This document shows positions 36,634 to 48,537 of a stretch of 64,000 nt of DNA, piece after piece (within the stretch, counting starts at the first letter, position 1; every line of letters starts with the position of its first letter). Under the pieces are notes generated by a model. It saw nothing but the letters and a program-made list of their open reading frames with translations, was not told the DNA's origin and made no database searches. The translations under genes and the position numbers were made by a program. Origin of the DNA: Methylovulum sp. (GTDB lineage Bacteria; Pseudomonadota; Gammaproteobacteria; Methylococcales; Methylomonadaceae); contig JAQTQZ010000017.1 in NCBI GenBank assembly GCA_028712695.1, positions 1 to 64,000 of the forward strand. The letters are read 5' to 3'.

Positions 36634-38718
36634 TTAGCTTTCTTTTTCAACTTCTTTAATACTAAGCCTAACTCTACCTTGCCGGTCAATTTCCAGCACT
36701 TTTACCTTGACCACGTCGCCTTCGTTCAGTTTGTCGCTAACTTTATCAACATGCTCATCGGAAATTTGCGAAATATGCACCAAACCATCTTTGCCCGGCA
36801 AAATAGTGACAAAAGCACCAAAGTCCATCAGTCTGGCAACTTTACCTTCATAAACTTTACCGACCTCGACATCTTCAGTGATTTCCTCAATCAAGCGGCG
36901 CGCTTCTTCGCCTGCCGCTTTATCAACAGATGCAATTTTTACAATACCATCGTCCGTTAAATCAACACTGGCTCCAGTGATTTCAGTAATGCCGCGAATG
37001 GTGGCCCCACCTTTACCGATGACTTCGCGGATTTTGCTAGGGTCAATTTTGAAGGTGATGATACGCGGTGCAAAATCGGACATTTCTTCACGCGTAGAAG
37101 AAAGCGCCTTGTTCATTTCCCCTAGAATATGCAAACGGCCTTGCTTTGCCTGCTCTAAAGCCGTCCTCATTATCTCGGCGGTGATGCCATCTATCTTGAT
37201 GTCCATTTGCAAGGCGGTGATGCCCATTTCTGAACCGGCAACCTTAAAATCCATATCGCCCAAATGATCTTCATCACCCATAATGTCGGACAACACGGCA
37301 AAGCGGTCTCCTTCTTTAATCAAACCCATCGCAATACCGGCGACAGGTGCAATGATAGGTACGCCTGCATCCATTAATGCCAGCGAGCTACCACACACTG
37401 AGGCCATTGAGCTGGAGCCATTGGATTCGGTGATTTCAGAAACCACGCGGATGGTGTAAGGAAATTCTTCCATATTAGGCAATACCGCAGCAACACCGCG
37501 CTTAGCCAGCCGACCGTGACCGATTTCACGACGTTTAGGCGATCCGACTTGTCCGGTCTCACCAACGCTGTACGGAGGGAAATTATAGTGCAGCATAAAC
37601 GGCTCTTTATATTCACCCGCCAGTGCGTCAATAATTTGGGCATCGCGTTGAGTGCCGAGCGTAGCAACAACCAAAGCCTGCGTTTCACCACGTGTGAATA
37701 ATGCTGAACCGTGGGTTCTAGGCAATACGCCAGTCCTGACACTAATAGGCCTAATGGAATCAAGGGCACGGCCATCAATACGCTTGCCTTCATCAAGAAT
37801 AGCATTACGGACAATCCGGGCTTCCAGATGCTCGATGATTAGGCGAATATCCTTTTCAGCATAATCACTATCGGTCGCCGCCAATTTTTCAACCACCGCA
37901 TTTCTGATACCTTTTAACTGTTCTTGTCTAACCAGTTTTTCAGCGATCTGATAAGCCTCTTTAATACCTGCTTCAACTTCTGAAGTGACTAGATGCACCA
38001 ATTCAGCATTGGCTTCGGGTGCCTTCCATTCAACCACACCCGCGCCTGCCGCATTGGCAAATTCATTGATAGCGTTAATTGCGGTCTGCATGTGTTCATG
38101 ACCGAACAACACCGCTCCTAGCATAACCTCTTCCGACAAGCCTATCGCTTCCGATTCGACCATAAGCACCGCATGCGCAGTCCCTGCCACAACCAAGGTC
38201 AATTGCGAATCTTTTAATGTGCTCGGGGTAGGATTTAATAAATAATCACCATCCTTATAACCAACACAAGCCGCACCTATCGGGCCATTAAAAGGCAAGC
38301 CTGAAACTGCCAATGCGGCGGATGCGCCTAATAGAGCCGGAATTTCCGGATCGACATCAGGATTTAACGAAACGACGGTGGCAACAATCTGAACTTCGTT
38401 AGTATAACCTTCAGGGAAGAGTGGGCGTATAGGCCTGTCAATCAACCGGGATGTTAACGTTTCCTTCTCACTTGGCCTGCCTTCTCTCTTAAAAAAACCG
38501 CCCGGTATTTTGCCTGCGGCGTATGCTTTTTCTTGATAATTCACAGTTAACGGAAAAAAATCACCACCATTGGCTTCTTTTTTGCCGACAACCGTAACCA
38601 GTAATGTTGTACCATCAACATCAATAATAACAGCACCGTCTGCTTGTCGAGCTATTTCGCCTGTTTCTAGCGTGACTTTTTGAGTGCCGTACTGAAATTC
38701 TTTCCTGACAGGATTCAC
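36634..38718 (-). CDS. pnp: Polyribonucleotide nucleotidyltransferase
   Basis: The 694-residue phosphorolytic 3'-5' exoribonuclease has two RNase PH domains ([37 protein letters not shown]), the linking helical domain, a KH domain ([21 protein letters not shown]) and a C-terminal S1 domain ([21 protein letters not shown]). I use the GTG at 38718, which follows AAAGGA, as in other pnp genes; a TTG 14 codons upstream is less likely. It follows rpsO as in E. coli, where RNase III and PNPase regulate it. Confidence 0.95.
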   Translation of the reverse strand: MNPVRKEFQYGTQKVTLETGEIARQADGAVIIDVDGTTLLVTVVGKKEANGGDFFPLTVNYQEKAYAAGKIPGGFFKREGRPSEKETLTSRLIDRPIRPLFPEGYTNEVQIVATVVSLNPDVDPEIPALLGASAALAVSGLPFNGPIGAACVGYKDGDYLLNPTPSTLKDSQLTLVVAGTAHAVLMVESEAIGLSEEVMLGAVLFGHEHMQTAINAINEFANAAGAGVVEWKAPEANAELVHLVTSEVEAGIKEAYQIAEKLVRQEQLKGIRNAVVEKLAATDSDYAEKDIRLIIEHLEARIVRNAILDEGKRIDGRALDSIRPISVRTGVLPRTHGSALFTRGETQALVVATLGTQRDAQIIDALAGEYKEPFMLHYNFPPYSVGETGQVGSPKRREIGHGRLAKRGVAAVLPNMEEFPYTIRVVSEITESNGSSSMASVCGSSLALMDAGVPIIAPVAGIAMGLIKEGDRFAVLSDIMGDEDHLGDMDFKVAGSEMGITALQMDIKIDGITAEIMRTALEQAKQGRLHILGEMNKALSSTREEMSDFAPRIITFKIDPSKIREVIGKGGATIRGITEITGASVDLTDDGIVKIASVDKAAGEEARRLIEEITEDVEVGKVYEGKVARLMDFGAFVTILPGKDGLVHISQISDEHVDKVSDKLNEGDVVKVKVLEIDRQGRVRLSIKEVEKES

Positions 38719-38793
38719 TATAGGGGTTCCTTTGTGTAGAGGTTCGTGTAAAGACGCCAATAGCGCGTCTTTACTGAGGTTGTACTTTTTCTA

Positions 38794-39063
38794 TTACTTA
38801 CGTAAACCAAGGCGTTCTATCAATGAACGATAACGGTCACCGTCTTTGTTTTTCAGATAATCCAACAATTTGCGGCGCTGGTTAACCATACGCAACAAGC
38901 CACGACGTGAATGGTTGTCTTTTTTATGCTCAGCAAAATGCGGTGTTAAATGAAGAATATGTGCGGTCAATAAGGCAACTTGTACTTCAGGCGAACCCGT
39001 GTCGGTTTCTGACAAACGATATTCTTCAACGACCGCTTTTTTTTGTGCTGCAGTAAATGGCAT
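38794..39063 (-). CDS. rpsO: Small ribosomal subunit protein uS15
   Basis: The 89-residue protein matches S15 end to end: [33 protein letters not shown] and [21 protein letters not shown]. It binds the central domain of 16S rRNA. It lies between truB and pnp, the normal order. Confidence 0.98.
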   Translation of the reverse strand: MPFTAAQKKAVVEEYRLSETDTGSPEVQVALLTAHILHLTPHFAEHKKDNHSRRGLLRMVNQRRKLLDYLKNKDGDRYRSLIERLGLRK

Positions 39064-39159
39064 TTGATAATCCCTATTAAGATTAAATACTAAAAATAAA
39101 GCCGTCAGATGACGACTTGTGATGTCGCTGTTTCCACGATAGGGTGTAGAAACAGCAGG

Positions 39160-40095
39160 TTATGCCGCACTGGTTTGTTGTTCACCGGTGCTGTTCATGT
39201 TCATATTGAACAATTTTTTCGGGGCTATTTTATCATCCAATAGCATTTCCCCCAAACCCAAAAAAAACGCACCGTGGTATAACCGTACCATACCTAACGG
39301 GTGTCTTTCAGCGCTGATGGATTGCCCATATTTTATACTTATTGCCTCAGCATCAGATAACTGCACTGCAGGTATCGCCGCCAAAGGTGTGTCGACCGCA
39401 ATCAGGCAATCCAATAGACTTTGCCCATCCATTGCCGACAATTGCCCGATAGTTTTTGCTTCACTGAGATTAAACTGCCCAGCCTGTAGCCGCCGTAACA
39501 CCGTGACCGTACCGCAGCACCCTAGCGCGTGACCTATATCTTCGGCTAATGACCTGATATAAGTGCCTTTAGAGCAAAAAACGTCCAGCGCCAAGCGGTC
39601 GCCGATAAAACTCAGCATCTTCAATTCAAAAATAGTAATACGTCGGGCTTTGCGCTCAATGACTTTGCCTTCTCTCGCTAGCTCGTAAAGCTTCTTGCCT
39701 TCATGCTTTAGCGCAGAATACATCGGTGGCACCTGTTCAATATTACCGGTAAATAGCCTTAAACAGGCTTCTATCTCAACTAAAGTCAAATTTGGGACAG
39801 GGCAAGTTTTAATCACAAGGCCTTCCGCGTCACCGGTATCAGTCATGACGCCTAATTGCACCTCAACCTGATAACGTTTATCGTCATCCAGCATCAACGC
39901 GGACACCTTAGTCGCCTCGCCAAAACACAGCGGCAACAAACCGGTGGCTAAAGGATCGAGACTACCGGTATGGCCTGCTTTATTGGCATTAAACAAGCGC
40001 CTAACTTCTTGCAAAGCACGATTGGAAGAAACACCCAAGCGCTTGTCGAGCAGCACAATACCATGCACATCGTTTCCGGATTTGCGTTTGCCCAT
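39160..40095 (-). CDS. truB: tRNA pseudouridine-55 synthase
   Basis: The 311-residue protein has GIVLLDKRLGVSSNRALQEV, the catalytic GHTGSLDPLATGLLPLCFGEATK (Asp near residue 47) and CSKGTYIRSLAEDIG. It isomerises U55 in the T-loop of tRNAs. A C-terminal extension after about residue 250 resembles the degenerate PUA-like domain of E. coli TruB. It lies between rbfA and rpsO. Confidence 0.96.
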   Translation of the reverse strand: MGKRKSGNDVHGIVLLDKRLGVSSNRALQEVRRLFNANKAGHTGSLDPLATGLLPLCFGEATKVSALMLDDDKRYQVEVQLGVMTDTGDAEGLVIKTCPVPNLTLVEIEACLRLFTGNIEQVPPMYSALKHEGKKLYELAREGKVIERKARRITIFELKMLSFIGDRLALDVFCSKGTYIRSLAEDIGHALGCCGTVTVLRRLQAGQFNLSEAKTIGQLSAMDGQSLLDCLIAVDTPLAAIPAVQLSDAEAISIKYGQSISAERHPLGMVRLYHGAFFLGLGEMLLDDKIAPKKLFNMNMNSTGEQQTSAA

Positions 40096-40107
40096 ACAGA
40101 ATAAACC

Positions 40108-40464
40108 TTAGCTACGCTTGTCAGGTTCGCTTAATAGCTCGGCCACACGCATACCAGTATCAAAAGAATTATCATAGTAAAAACGTAACTCCGAGATATG
40201 CCGCAAACGCATCCGCTTGGCCAATTCATGCCGTATGACAGGGGCTAGTTCATTAAGGCATTTCACATTGGCTTTCTTGCCAGCATCATCGGTATTTAAT
40301 ACCGTGACATAAATTTTTGCCACGGCAAGGTCTTTGCTTACTTCAACTTCATTAATAGTAACAAACCCCAACCGGGCATCATCAATGTCGCGCTGTAAAA
40401 TCAGCGACAACTCTTTTTGCATTTGCGATGAAACACGGGCGTTACGGCCGAATTCTTTTGCCAT
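40108..40464 (-). CDS. rbfA: Ribosome-binding factor A
   Basis: The 118-residue KH-fold protein starts MAKEFGRNARVSSQMQKELS and carries RLGFVTINEVEVSKDLAVAK and the late RMRLRHISELRFYYDNSFD. It helps mature the 5' end of 16S rRNA and acts in cold adaptation. I start at ATG 40464, four bases after infB, rejecting a longer frame that overlaps infB. Confidence 0.95.
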   Translation of the reverse strand: MAKEFGRNARVSSQMQKELSLILQRDIDDARLGFVTINEVEVSKDLAVAKIYVTVLNTDDAGKKANVKCLNELAPVIRHELAKRMRLRHISELRFYYDNSFDTGMRVAELLSEPDKRS

Positions 40465-40468
40465 AAAA

Positions 40469-43084
40469 CTACAATACCCGTCTGACTTCAGTGCGCTCAA
40501 ACACTTCGATTTGATCCCCTGGCTGCACATCGTTGTAATTTTTTACGCCGATACCGCATTCCATACCCATTTTCACTTCAGCCGCATCATCTTTAAAGCG
40601 GCGCAACGACTCGAGCTGCCCTTCATAGATAACTACGTTCTCACGCAAGACGCGGATCGGCAAATTGCGTTTGACATAACCGTCAATAACCATACAGCCG
40701 GCAATCGCGCCAAACTTTGGTGACCGGAAAACATCCCGCACTTCAGCGAGCCCGACAATATGTTCCCTGATTTCAGGTGCAAGCATACCGCTGATAGATT
40801 TCTTGACTTCATCAATGGCATCGTAAATGACGCTGTAATAATGTAAGTCAACCCCTTTTTCTTCAATCAGTTTTCTGGCAGTGGCATCGGCCCTGACATT
40901 GAACCCCATCAGAATAGCACCTGAAGCCAACGCCAAGTTGACATCGCCCTCGTTGATCCCACCTACGCCACCAAACACCACCTTAACTTCAACTTCTTCA
41001 TTGGATAATGCCATTAAGGAACCACGTAACGCTTCCAAACTACCTTGCACGTCGGTTTTAAGCACTAAATTGACGCTGGCGAGTTCGCCGGTGACCATTT
41101 TAGAGAACACCTCGTCGAGCTTAGATGCCTGCTGTGCCGCGTGCCGCGTGGATCGTTTACGATCTTCACGATGCTTGGCAAGTTCTTTGGCAACACGATC
41201 GTTTTGCACCACCAAAAACTCATCACCCGCATTCGGCGTCCCAGACAAACCAAGAATTTCAACCGGCACACACGGCCCCGCCTCTTTAATTGCCTTGCCG
41301 TTCTCATTAAACATAGCGCGGACTCGCCCGTATTCGTGACCGCATAAGACCATTTGCCCGCTTTCCAAAGTGCCTTTTTGAACCAGCACAGTGGCAACGG
41401 CGCCGCGGCCTTTATCCAACCTTGATTCAATGACAATACCTGAAGCCGCACCTTCAACAGGGGCTTTCAATTCGAGAATTTCGGTCTGCACAATAAGCGC
41501 TTCGATTAACTCATCAATACCTTCACCGGTTTTGGCAGAAATCTTCAGGAATTGGACATCACCACCCCATTCTTCCGCTAACACGTTGATAGCTGACAGT
41601 TCCTGCATCACTTTGTCAGGATTCGCATCGGGCTTGTCGATTTTATTGATCGCGACAATAATTGGTACGTTAGCCGCTTTAGCATGTTCGACCGCTTCTT
41701 TTGTTTGTGGCATCACACCGTCATCGGCGGCAACGACCACAATAACCACGTCAGTCACATCCGCCCCGCGTGCACGCATGGCAGTAAATGCCGCGTGACC
41801 CGGCGTGTCTAAAAAGGTGACGGCGCCATGGTCGGTTTTAACTTGGTAAGCACCGATATGCTGGGTAATCCCACCAGCCTCCCCAGCCGCTACCCGAGTT
41901 TTGCGGATATAATCCAATAGCGAGGTTTTACCATGATCGACATGTCCCATAATGGTGACGATCGGTGCACGCGGCAACGGAATACGATGGTCATCTGCGA
42001 CAACCTCTGCCAGCATTTCCTGTTCAAGATCATCTTCGCTCTGCATAATGGCTTTGTGCCCCATTTCCTCAACCACAATAGCCGCCGTTTCTTGGTCTAT
42101 GCTTTGGTTGATGGTCGCCATAATACCTAGCTTCATCAAATTCTTAATGACTAGCGCTGCTTTAACGCTCATTTTTTGTGCCAGATCAGAAACAATAATC
42201 ATTTCTGGTATAGCAACATCTTTGATAATTGGCGCAACGGGCACTTCAAACTGATGCTTTGCATCTGACTGCACAGCCCCCCGCGGCGTATGTTTGCCTT
42301 TTTTCTTGCCTTTCTTTGCCTCTTTACCCGCTACACGTTGGGCACCATCTTCTTCCTGCTTTTTCTTGTACAGCACTTCCTGCTTAGCTGCCGCTTGCTG
42401 CCTTACTTTATCCGCATTTTTCTTGATAGATTCTTCAAGACGGCGTTCTTTTTCCAGCTGTTTTTTTCTCGCCTCATCCGCTTCTTTGGCTTTTATCGGT
42501 TTATCCTGCTTTATTTTTTTGTCATCCTTGACCTTGACTTCACCAAAAGCACTTTCGATTTCAACTTCCAATTCAGGTTCAAGAGCCACTTCGTCGGCGA
42601 CCGACGCCTCGACAGCAACTTCCACTGGAGGCTGTTCAGCCTGTATATCAGCCGCCGCAGGCTCTTCTGGATGTGGAACTTGCGTTTCTGCCACGATAAC
42701 CGGTGGAACGGGTTGGCTTGGAAATTCAGGAACAATTGCTGCCGGCTCAGCCGTTTTCAGTTCTTCCGTTTCGCGCTTTATATAAGTCTTCTTTTTGCGC
42801 ACTTCAACGCTGATTGTTTTCGTGGAACTGCCAGGCACACTTGCCTGCTTTATTTCCATGACTTTTCTGCGCTCCAGCGTAACCCGCTTAGGAGAGCTGC
42901 CCGCTTCACCCTCGACTTTTCCGTGGCGCTTACGCAGACTGCTAAGCAACTGCATTTTTTCGTCTTCAGTAATAACATCATCAGGGGTACGGGCAGACAA
43001 TCCTGCTTCTTTCAGCTGCTCCAATAATCGTTCCAGAGGAATTTTAACCACCTCTGCCAATTGTCGTACTGTTTTATCGCTCAT
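40469..43084 (-). CDS. infB: Translation initiation factor IF-2
   Basis: The 871-residue GTPase has an N-terminal IF2N domain ([19 protein letters not shown]), a long charged Lys/Glu/Ala-rich linker (about 90-270), a second IF2N domain, the G domain ([27 protein letters not shown]), and domains II, III and IV, the last binding fMet-tRNA ([18 protein letters not shown]). The biased linker produces long empty frames on the opposite strand. It lies between nusA and rbfA. Confidence 0.98.
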   Translation of the reverse strand: MSDKTVRQLAEVVKIPLERLLEQLKEAGLSARTPDDVITEDEKMQLLSSLRKRHGKVEGEAGSSPKRVTLERRKVMEIKQASVPGSSTKTISVEVRKKKTYIKRETEELKTAEPAAIVPEFPSQPVPPVIVAETQVPHPEEPAAADIQAEQPPVEVAVEASVADEVALEPELEVEIESAFGEVKVKDDKKIKQDKPIKAKEADEARKKQLEKERRLEESIKKNADKVRQQAAAKQEVLYKKKQEEDGAQRVAGKEAKKGKKKGKHTPRGAVQSDAKHQFEVPVAPIIKDVAIPEMIIVSDLAQKMSVKAALVIKNLMKLGIMATINQSIDQETAAIVVEEMGHKAIMQSEDDLEQEMLAEVVADDHRIPLPRAPIVTIMGHVDHGKTSLLDYIRKTRVAAGEAGGITQHIGAYQVKTDHGAVTFLDTPGHAAFTAMRARGADVTDVVIVVVAADDGVMPQTKEAVEHAKAANVPIIVAINKIDKPDANPDKVMQELSAINVLAEEWGGDVQFLKISAKTGEGIDELIEALIVQTEILELKAPVEGAASGIVIESRLDKGRGAVATVLVQKGTLESGQMVLCGHEYGRVRAMFNENGKAIKEAGPCVPVEILGLSGTPNAGDEFLVVQNDRVAKELAKHREDRKRSTRHAAQQASKLDEVFSKMVTGELASVNLVLKTDVQGSLEALRGSLMALSNEEVEVKVVFGGVGGINEGDVNLALASGAILMGFNVRADATARKLIEEKGVDLHYYSVIYDAIDEVKKSISGMLAPEIREHIVGLAEVRDVFRSPKFGAIAGCMVIDGYVKRNLPIRVLRENVVIYEGQLESLRRFKDDAAEVKMGMECGIGVKNYNDVQPGDQIEVFERTEVRRVL

Positions 43085-43161
43085 ATTTCACCTCAGCTGT
43101 CTTGTGACTATCCTGTACGCGGCATACTGCTTTATCATTCATATCCTAAACCCCTTTTACC

Positions 43162-44664
43162 TTACTCAGCAAACCAAGGCTCACGCGCCTTCATAATAAG
43201 TTTCGCTGCCTTTTCTTCATTCATTCCAGCAAACTCCAGCAAATCATCAACTGATTGCTCAGCCAAATCATCCATCGTAATGATACCCTGGCTGGCCAGA
43301 TCATAAGCCAGCTCATTATCCATCCCTTCCATTTCCAGTAAATCCTGCGCAGGATGGGCGGTTTCTATTTTTTCTTCAGCAGCAATCGCACTAATCAACA
43401 AGGCATCTTTAGCACGACTTCTGAGCTCATTGACAAGCTCTTCATCAAAGCCTTCTATTTCCAGCATTTCACTCACTGGCACATAAGCGATCTCTTCAAT
43501 TGTATTAAAGCCCACTTCAACGAGAATAGATGCTATATCATCATCAATATCCAGTTGATCGACAAATAACTGTTTTATTTTCAGCGCCTCAACTTCGCTA
43601 TTCAATTCGGCTTTAGAGGCATCAATCACATTCAATTCCCAACCCGTCAGTTGAGACGCCAAACGCACGTTTTGCCCGCCCCGCCCAATCGCCTGCGATA
43701 AATTCTCTGAACTGACGGCCAAATCCATACTGTGCTTGTCTTCATCGACGATGATAGACTGGATCTCTGCAGGCGACATTGCATTAATCACAAATTGCGC
43801 CTCACTGGGATTCCACAGGATAATATCGACCCGCTCACCTGCCAACTCATTAGTGACCGACTGGACCCTAGCACCGCGCATGCCCACACAAGAACCGACC
43901 GGATCCAATCTTGGATCATTGCTTTTCACCGCCAGCTTGGCTCTGGAACCGGGATCCCGTGCCGCGCCCATAATGGAAATCATGCCTTCACCAACTTCCG
44001 GCACTTCGAGACGAAACAAGGCAATCAGTAATTCGGGAGCCGTGCGACTGACAAACAGTTGCGGGCCACGGGCTTCCAAACGGACATCTTTCAGATAACC
44101 CCTAATCCTATCACCAATCCGGATCGCTTCGCGTGGAATCATATCTTCGCGGGCAATATAGGCTTCCACATGCCCACCCAAATCCAGATAAACACTGCCT
44201 TTTTCAATGCGCTTAACAATGCCGGTGACTAATTCACCAATACGTAACTTATACGCATCAACAATTTTTTTGCGCTCCGCTTCCCTTACTTTTTGAATGA
44301 TCGCTTGTTTAGCATGTTGCGCGGCAATCCGTCCGAATTCTACCGATTCAATTTCCTCTTCCACTAAATCGCCAACCTGGACATCCCCGTCATCAAGCTG
44401 GGCGACCTCCAATAATATTTGCGTGGTTGGAAACTCCACATCACCAGCACACAAAGGATTGGGGGCAACCACTTCCCATTGCCTGTAGGTGGCATAATCG
44501 CCTGTCTTCCTATCAATGGCAACACGCGCCTTAATATGGTTGACATAACGCTTTACGGTAGCGGCTTCTAATGCAGACTCTATTGCCTGAAAAACAACCT
44601 CCTTGTCGATTTCCTTTTCATTAGAAAAAACCTCCACTACCAACAAAATTTCTTTATTCGCCAT
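43162..44664 (-). CDS. nusA: Transcription termination/antitermination protein NusA
   Basis: The 500-residue protein has the RNA-polymerase-binding N-terminal domain (residues 1-130), S1 ([20 protein letters not shown]), two KH domains ([39 protein letters not shown]) and two C-terminal acidic repeats (from about 360: [39 protein letters not shown]), as in E. coli. Its start overlaps the rimP stop by 11 bases. Confidence 0.98.
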   Translation of the reverse strand: MANKEILLVVEVFSNEKEIDKEVVFQAIESALEAATVKRYVNHIKARVAIDRKTGDYATYRQWEVVAPNPLCAGDVEFPTTQILLEVAQLDDGDVQVGDLVEEEIESVEFGRIAAQHAKQAIIQKVREAERKKIVDAYKLRIGELVTGIVKRIEKGSVYLDLGGHVEAYIAREDMIPREAIRIGDRIRGYLKDVRLEARGPQLFVSRTAPELLIALFRLEVPEVGEGMISIMGAARDPGSRAKLAVKSNDPRLDPVGSCVGMRGARVQSVTNELAGERVDIILWNPSEAQFVINAMSPAEIQSIIVDEDKHSMDLAVSSENLSQAIGRGGQNVRLASQLTGWELNVIDASKAELNSEVEALKIKQLFVDQLDIDDDIASILVEVGFNTIEEIAYVPVSEMLEIEGFDEELVNELRSRAKDALLISAIAAEEKIETAHPAQDLLEMEGMDNELAYDLASQGIITMDDLAEQSVDDLLEFAGMNEEKAAKLIMKAREPWFAE

Positions 44665-45154
44665 TTCGAGCTCCTTTTTCGATGCTTTGATTAAATAAAC
44701 TGAGATCAGGCACTAGCCGCGCTTTGCTCATCGCGCTAAATGGCACTTCATAAACCTGTCCATCTTCTTGAAGGAAGACATTGTCACCATCAACTTTTTC
44801 AATCGCTCCTTTAATTTTTCTACGTCCTGCTATTGGCTTAAACAAAGTCACCAAGACAGTGCTACCAATAAAGCGCTCAAACTGACTTATTTTAAAAAAT
44901 GGCCTATCCTCACCTGGTGAAGAAATTTCCAGCTGATAGTTACCGGGAATAGGGTCTTCCACATCAAGAACACCACTCACTTGATGACTGACTTTCGTAC
45001 AATCTTCCAGCAAAATACCCCGATCGCTATCAATATAAATCCTTAACAGACCATGCTTAGGGTGCGGATTATAATCAACGCCAACACACTCATAACCTAA
45101 ACCTTCAACAATTGGTTCGATCAAATTGACCAAATGATCAGGAGCCTGCTTCAT
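44654..45154 (-). CDS. rimP: Ribosome maturation factor RimP
   Basis: The 166-residue protein has [47 protein letters not shown] and [25 protein letters not shown], all typical of RimP, which helps assemble 30S subunits. It heads the rimP-nusA-infB operon. The gene begins 23 bases after an intrinsic terminator-like hairpin. Confidence 0.95.
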   Translation of the reverse strand: MKQAPDHLVNLIEPIVEGLGYECVGVDYNPHPKHGLLRIYIDSDRGILLEDCTKVSHQVSGVLDVEDPIPGNYQLEISSPGEDRPFFKISQFERFIGSTVLVTLFKPIAGRRKIKGAIEKVDGDNVFLQEDGQVYEVPFSAMSKARLVPDLSLFNQSIEKGARNGE

Positions 45155-45177
45155 TTTTTCCTCACTTATTTGCGCCC

Positions 45178-45203
45178 AAAAAAAAAGAGCCCAAAGGCTC
45201 CCT
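45178..45203 (-). terminator. Terminator-like hairpin just before rimP
   Basis: On the minus strand GAGCC-TTTG-GGCTC is followed by a run of nine T residues. It sits 23 bases before the rimP start, so transcripts from tRNA-fMet must read through it, or rimP has its own start. In E. coli, terminators between metY and rimP/nusA are partly bypassed with NusA feedback; that parallel is inference. Confidence 0.7.
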
Positions 45204-45259
45204 GTAAAATCCAGTATTAACCATTACCCTAGGCTTTTGAAGACCCAGGCCCATAAAGT

Positions 45260-45281
45260 AAAAAACCCCAAAATGGGGTTT
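45260..45281 (-). terminator. Intrinsic terminator after tRNA-fMet
   Basis: AAACCCCA-TTT-TGGGGTTT with six T residues on the minus strand, nine bases past the tRNA 3' end. It is the first of two tandem terminators before rimP. Confidence 0.75.
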
Positions 45282-45289
45282 CTTTTTTC

Positions 45290-45366
<77 letters not shown>

Positions 45367-45379
45367 ATTGATTTAAGGT

Positions 45380-45407
45380 ATTATAATGACTTTCTAATAT
45401 TTTTCAA
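45380..45407 (-). promoter_or_regulatory. Promoter for tRNA-fMet
   Basis: On the minus strand TTGAAA (45407-45402), 16 bases, then TATAAT (45385-45380). The predicted start lies about eight bases before the tRNA 5' end. Confidence 0.7.
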
Positions 45408-45456
45408 TCTATTTCTATACTTAACTGGCATTTAGATGTGAAATAAATCAAAAAAG

Positions 45457-46251
45457 CTATTTGGCCGTAAATGTTTGTTCATTTAATACATGGCCTTTTT
45501 CATCCATCAGCCTCACCAACCAATGGCCTCGGGACTTGCCTGCCAATACCCTATGGCTGTAGGTACGCCATCTATCGGCCAATACCGGCAACTCATATTT
45601 AGCAACCGTCTTGCCGTTTTGCAACCATTGATGATAAACCTTTTTACCGCCCATCGCTTTTAGCTCAGTAAAATAATAAACGGGAACGGGATTTGCTTTA
45701 CTGACCTTAATTACTCCTGCCATTGCGTGCGCCGGCTCCTTCCCATTAACACCCCGCACCAATAAAGCGCGGCTGACATTTTTATTAGGCGCGGAAGGGA
45801 CAATTTTATTTGCAACAATGGCTTGCTTATCTACAGCGCGTTTATCTTTACTGCTATTAATTTGATTTTTTTCATTAATGTCCACCCCACTCATAACGGG
45901 CACATTATTAATCCTAGCCACAATTTTCGACCCATTAGGTGGCAGGGTGATTTCTGGCTCTTTAGTCTCAGTAAGAGTTTCTTCCAGATTATCGTCACCA
46001 TTAACAATCATCTCGGAGCCAGTTATTTTTTCAGATAACGCACCCAGTTTGACAGATGGCACATCGACTTGCTGTTGATCATCACCTGTAAAAAGATAAA
46101 CCACCCCGACCAAAATGACTATAAGCACAACGCCTGCAAACATAATCCGCTTAACATTCCAGAGGGTTATGGTTTTGCTCGCCAGACTCTCTTCAGGGCT
46201 TCCTGCCACAGGATAACTCACCTTAATTACAATATTTTTTTTGTCGGCCAT
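45457..46251 (-). CDS. DUF2914 domain protein with membrane anchor
   Basis: The 264-residue protein starts at ATG 46251 (AAAGGAATAACG before it). A short cytoplasmic N-terminus is followed by one membrane helix (about residues 33-57, IMFAGVVLIVILVGVVYLF), a variable linker, and a C-terminal DUF2914 domain (VYYFTELKAMGGKKVYHQWL, RWRTYSHRVL, GHWLVRLMDEKGHVL). The function of DUF2914 is unknown; the topology places it outside the inner membrane. It is not obviously part of the trp operon 72 bases upstream. Confidence 0.8.
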   Translation of the reverse strand: MADKKNIVIKVSYPVAGSPEESLASKTITLWNVKRIMFAGVVLIVILVGVVYLFTGDDQQQVDVPSVKLGALSEKITGSEMIVNGDDNLEETLTETKEPEITLPPNGSKIVARINNVPVMSGVDINEKNQINSSKDKRAVDKQAIVANKIVPSAPNKNVSRALLVRGVNGKEPAHAMAGVIKVSKANPVPVYYFTELKAMGGKKVYHQWLQNGKTVAKYELPVLADRWRTYSHRVLAGKSRGHWLVRLMDEKGHVLNEQTFTAK

Positions 46252-46323
46252 CGTTATTCCTTTATCCATATACCACAAACCCGCCTACTACCCAAAAAAT
46301 CGGGCACAACCAACCACCACCGG

Positions 46324-47124
46324 CTACAAAGCAAATAATTCACGCATTTTTTGGCCAGGATGTTCTGCACGCATAAAGGCTTCACCCACCAAAAAAGTGT
46401 AAATTGCATTATCCAACATCAGTTGCACATCTTCATGGGTATGGATACCACTTTCGGTAATGACCATACGGTCTGCCGGAACCTGTAATTTTAAATCCAG
46501 CGTGGTCTGCAACGATGTTTCAAATGTCCGTAAATTGCGATTGTTGATACCGATTAATTTTGTATCCAGCATTAATGCACGTTCCATTTCAGCCGCGTCA
46601 TGGACTTCCACCAACACATCCATACCCAGTTTTTCGGCTGCATCAGCCAACTCGTGCATGACACTATCTTCCAGAGCAGCAACAATCAGCAAAATACAGT
46701 CTGCTCCCAAAGCGCGCGCCTCATAAACTTGATAAGGATCAATCATGAAATCCTTTCTCAATACCGGCACTGGGCAGCGCTCCCTAACCATCTGCAGATA
46801 AGCCTCCGAACCCTGAAAAAACTCTTTATCAGTTAATACTGACAAACAGGTCGCCCCGTTCATAGCGTAATCTTGGCCTATCGCCACAGGCTGAAAATCT
46901 TCTCTGATGACGCCTTTACTTGGTGATGCTTTTTTAATTTCGGCGATAATCGCTGGTTTTTTTAGCAAAACCCTGCCCTGTAAAGACTTGTAAAACCCAC
47001 GTGGCTTTTCCACACCATCGGCAATGTCTTCCAGACCAGAAATTGACATTCCCTGCTTACGTCTGGCGACTTCTTCCACTTTTTTATCAAGGATTTTTTT
47101 TAAAATATCAGGCGTGTCTTTCAT
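46324..47124 (-). CDS. trpC: Indole-3-glycerol phosphate synthase
   Basis: The 266-residue TIM barrel has [17 protein letters not shown] (catalytic Lys and substrate loop), [26 protein letters not shown], and [13 protein letters not shown] with the downstream [10 protein letters not shown]. It closes the ring to form indole-glycerol phosphate in tryptophan synthesis. It is monofunctional, without a trpF domain, and follows trpD by nine bases. Confidence 0.97.
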   Translation of the reverse strand: MKDTPDILKKILDKKVEEVARRKQGMSISGLEDIADGVEKPRGFYKSLQGRVLLKKPAIIAEIKKASPSKGVIREDFQPVAIGQDYAMNGATCLSVLTDKEFFQGSEAYLQMVRERCPVPVLRKDFMIDPYQVYEARALGADCILLIVAALEDSVMHELADAAEKLGMDVLVEVHDAAEMERALMLDTKLIGINNRNLRTFETSLQTTLDLKLQVPADRMVITESGIHTHEDVQLMLDNAIYTFLVGEAFMRAEHPGQKMRELFAL

Positions 47125-47133
47125 GTTCTTTAA

Positions 47134-48153
47134 TTAATATGGATTTTTTGAATAGGCAACCAACGCATCAAACTTGGCCCGCGCCGCGCCACTAGTTAGC
47201 ACTTGTGCAGCCTGTTCGACGCCTGCCGCCAATGTATCAGTCAGGTTGGCAGCATAAATCGCCGCCCCCGCATTTAAAACGACAATATCCCTCGCCGCTC
47301 CAAGATGATTATCCAGCACAGATTTCACCATCTTTAGACTGGATTTTGCATCGGCAACCGCCAATTCTGCAAGTTTGCCACGCTGTAGGCCAAACTGTTC
47401 GGGGGTCACCATATAGGTGGAGACAATACCGTCTTTAAGCTCGGCAATATTGGACGCCGATGCAATACTGATTTCATCAAGACCATCTTCCGCACTGACT
47501 ACCAGCACATGCCCGCTACCCAGTTTTTTGGCGACTTCCGCCAAAGGCTTGACCCAGTCTTTGGAAAACACACCAATTAATTGGTTAGGTGCAGCAGCAG
47601 GATTGGATAAAGGCCCCAATAGGTTAAAAAGCGTCCTCACCCCCATTTCCTTTCGCGGGCCAACCGCATGCTTCATCGCACCATGATGTTTGGGTGCAAA
47701 TAAAAAACCGACGCCAATATCCTTGACGCAACGCGCAACCTGTTCTGCTGACAAATCAAGGTTAACACCTGCCGCTTCCAGCACGTCCGCGCTGCCGCAA
47801 CTACTGGACACCGACCGGTTGCCATGTTTGGCGACTTGCCCCCCCGCTGCAGCAACAACAAAGGCACACGTCGTGGAAATGTTAAACGTGTTTGCACCGT
47901 CACCTCCAGTACCACAGGTATCGACAATGTGCCCGCCTGTCACCGCAACCTTACCAGCCAACTCGCGCATCACTTCAGCCGCAGCGGCAATTTCGTCTAT
48001 CGTCTCGCCCTTGCAGCGCAAAGCAATTAAAAATCCGCCAATTTGGGCATCGGTTGCACCACCACTCATGATGAGACGCATAATATCGCGCATTTTATCG
48101 GCAGAAAGATCTTGTTTATTGAGCAATGCTTGCAGTGCTTGTTGAATTTGCAT
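47134..48153 (-). CDS. trpD: Anthranilate phosphoribosyltransferase
   Basis: The 339-residue enzyme has the PRPP-binding [71 protein letters not shown] and [13 protein letters not shown]. It joins anthranilate to PRPP. It lacks a fused glutamine amidotransferase, so trpG is encoded elsewhere. Confidence 0.97.
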   Translation of the reverse strand: MQIQQALQALLNKQDLSADKMRDIMRLIMSGGATDAQIGGFLIALRCKGETIDEIAAAAEVMRELAGKVAVTGGHIVDTCGTGGDGANTFNISTTCAFVVAAAGGQVAKHGNRSVSSSCGSADVLEAAGVNLDLSAEQVARCVKDIGVGFLFAPKHHGAMKHAVGPRKEMGVRTLFNLLGPLSNPAAAPNQLIGVFSKDWVKPLAEVAKKLGSGHVLVVSAEDGLDEISIASASNIAELKDGIVSTYMVTPEQFGLQRGKLAELAVADAKSSLKMVKSVLDNHLGAARDIVVLNAGAAIYAANLTDTLAAGVEQAAQVLTSGAARAKFDALVAYSKNPY

Positions 48154-48537
48154 CAGTGTATTTTGTTACTTGTACAAAGAAAAAAAGTGATGATGGGAAT
48201 TTGATTTGTGTTTATTTTAAGTAGTCGTCCAAGTTTATTAACGCAGCAGGGGCTCGTTCCTACGATAATTAGGTTAAAAATAATAGAGAACCTACTTGCC
48301 TCACGACTTATAGAGCTTAAATGATTTGGCATTAATTTTCACGGCAAACTTAACACGGCCCAAGAACAAAAAAGGCTTAGAGATAAATCCAAGCCTTTTT
48401 AATTGCCCATTAGCCAAAGCAAATCAATTAATGCTTTGGGTAAAGGTTGAATTGAAATTGACCCTACAATTTTGTCGCCTGTTGCCATGTGGAGTGCAGG
48501 GCTTGCTTTGCACTCCACGCCCTTTATCTTACAAGGC
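48154..48537. other. Intergenic region between trpD and sdhE
   Basis: About 385 bases. It contains the sdh terminator at 48369-48400 and, presumably, the trpDC promoter. A short GGGGCTCGTTCCTACGATAA string near 48248 resembles the edge of the 10616-10644 palindrome (CTACGATAAC). No gene is supported. Confidence 0.5.
48369..48400 (-). terminator. Intrinsic terminator after sdhE
   Basis: AAAAAGGCTT-N12-AAGCCTTTTT, ten perfect pairs, with a further T-run on the minus strand. It ends the sdhCDAB-sdhE transcript 138 bases after its last stop. Confidence 0.75.

Noticed and set aside
42290-43027. Long open frame (245 codons) on the plus strand
   Set aside because: It lies opposite the charged low-complexity linker of infB; the Phe/Leu/Ser-rich translation is an artefact of that bias.
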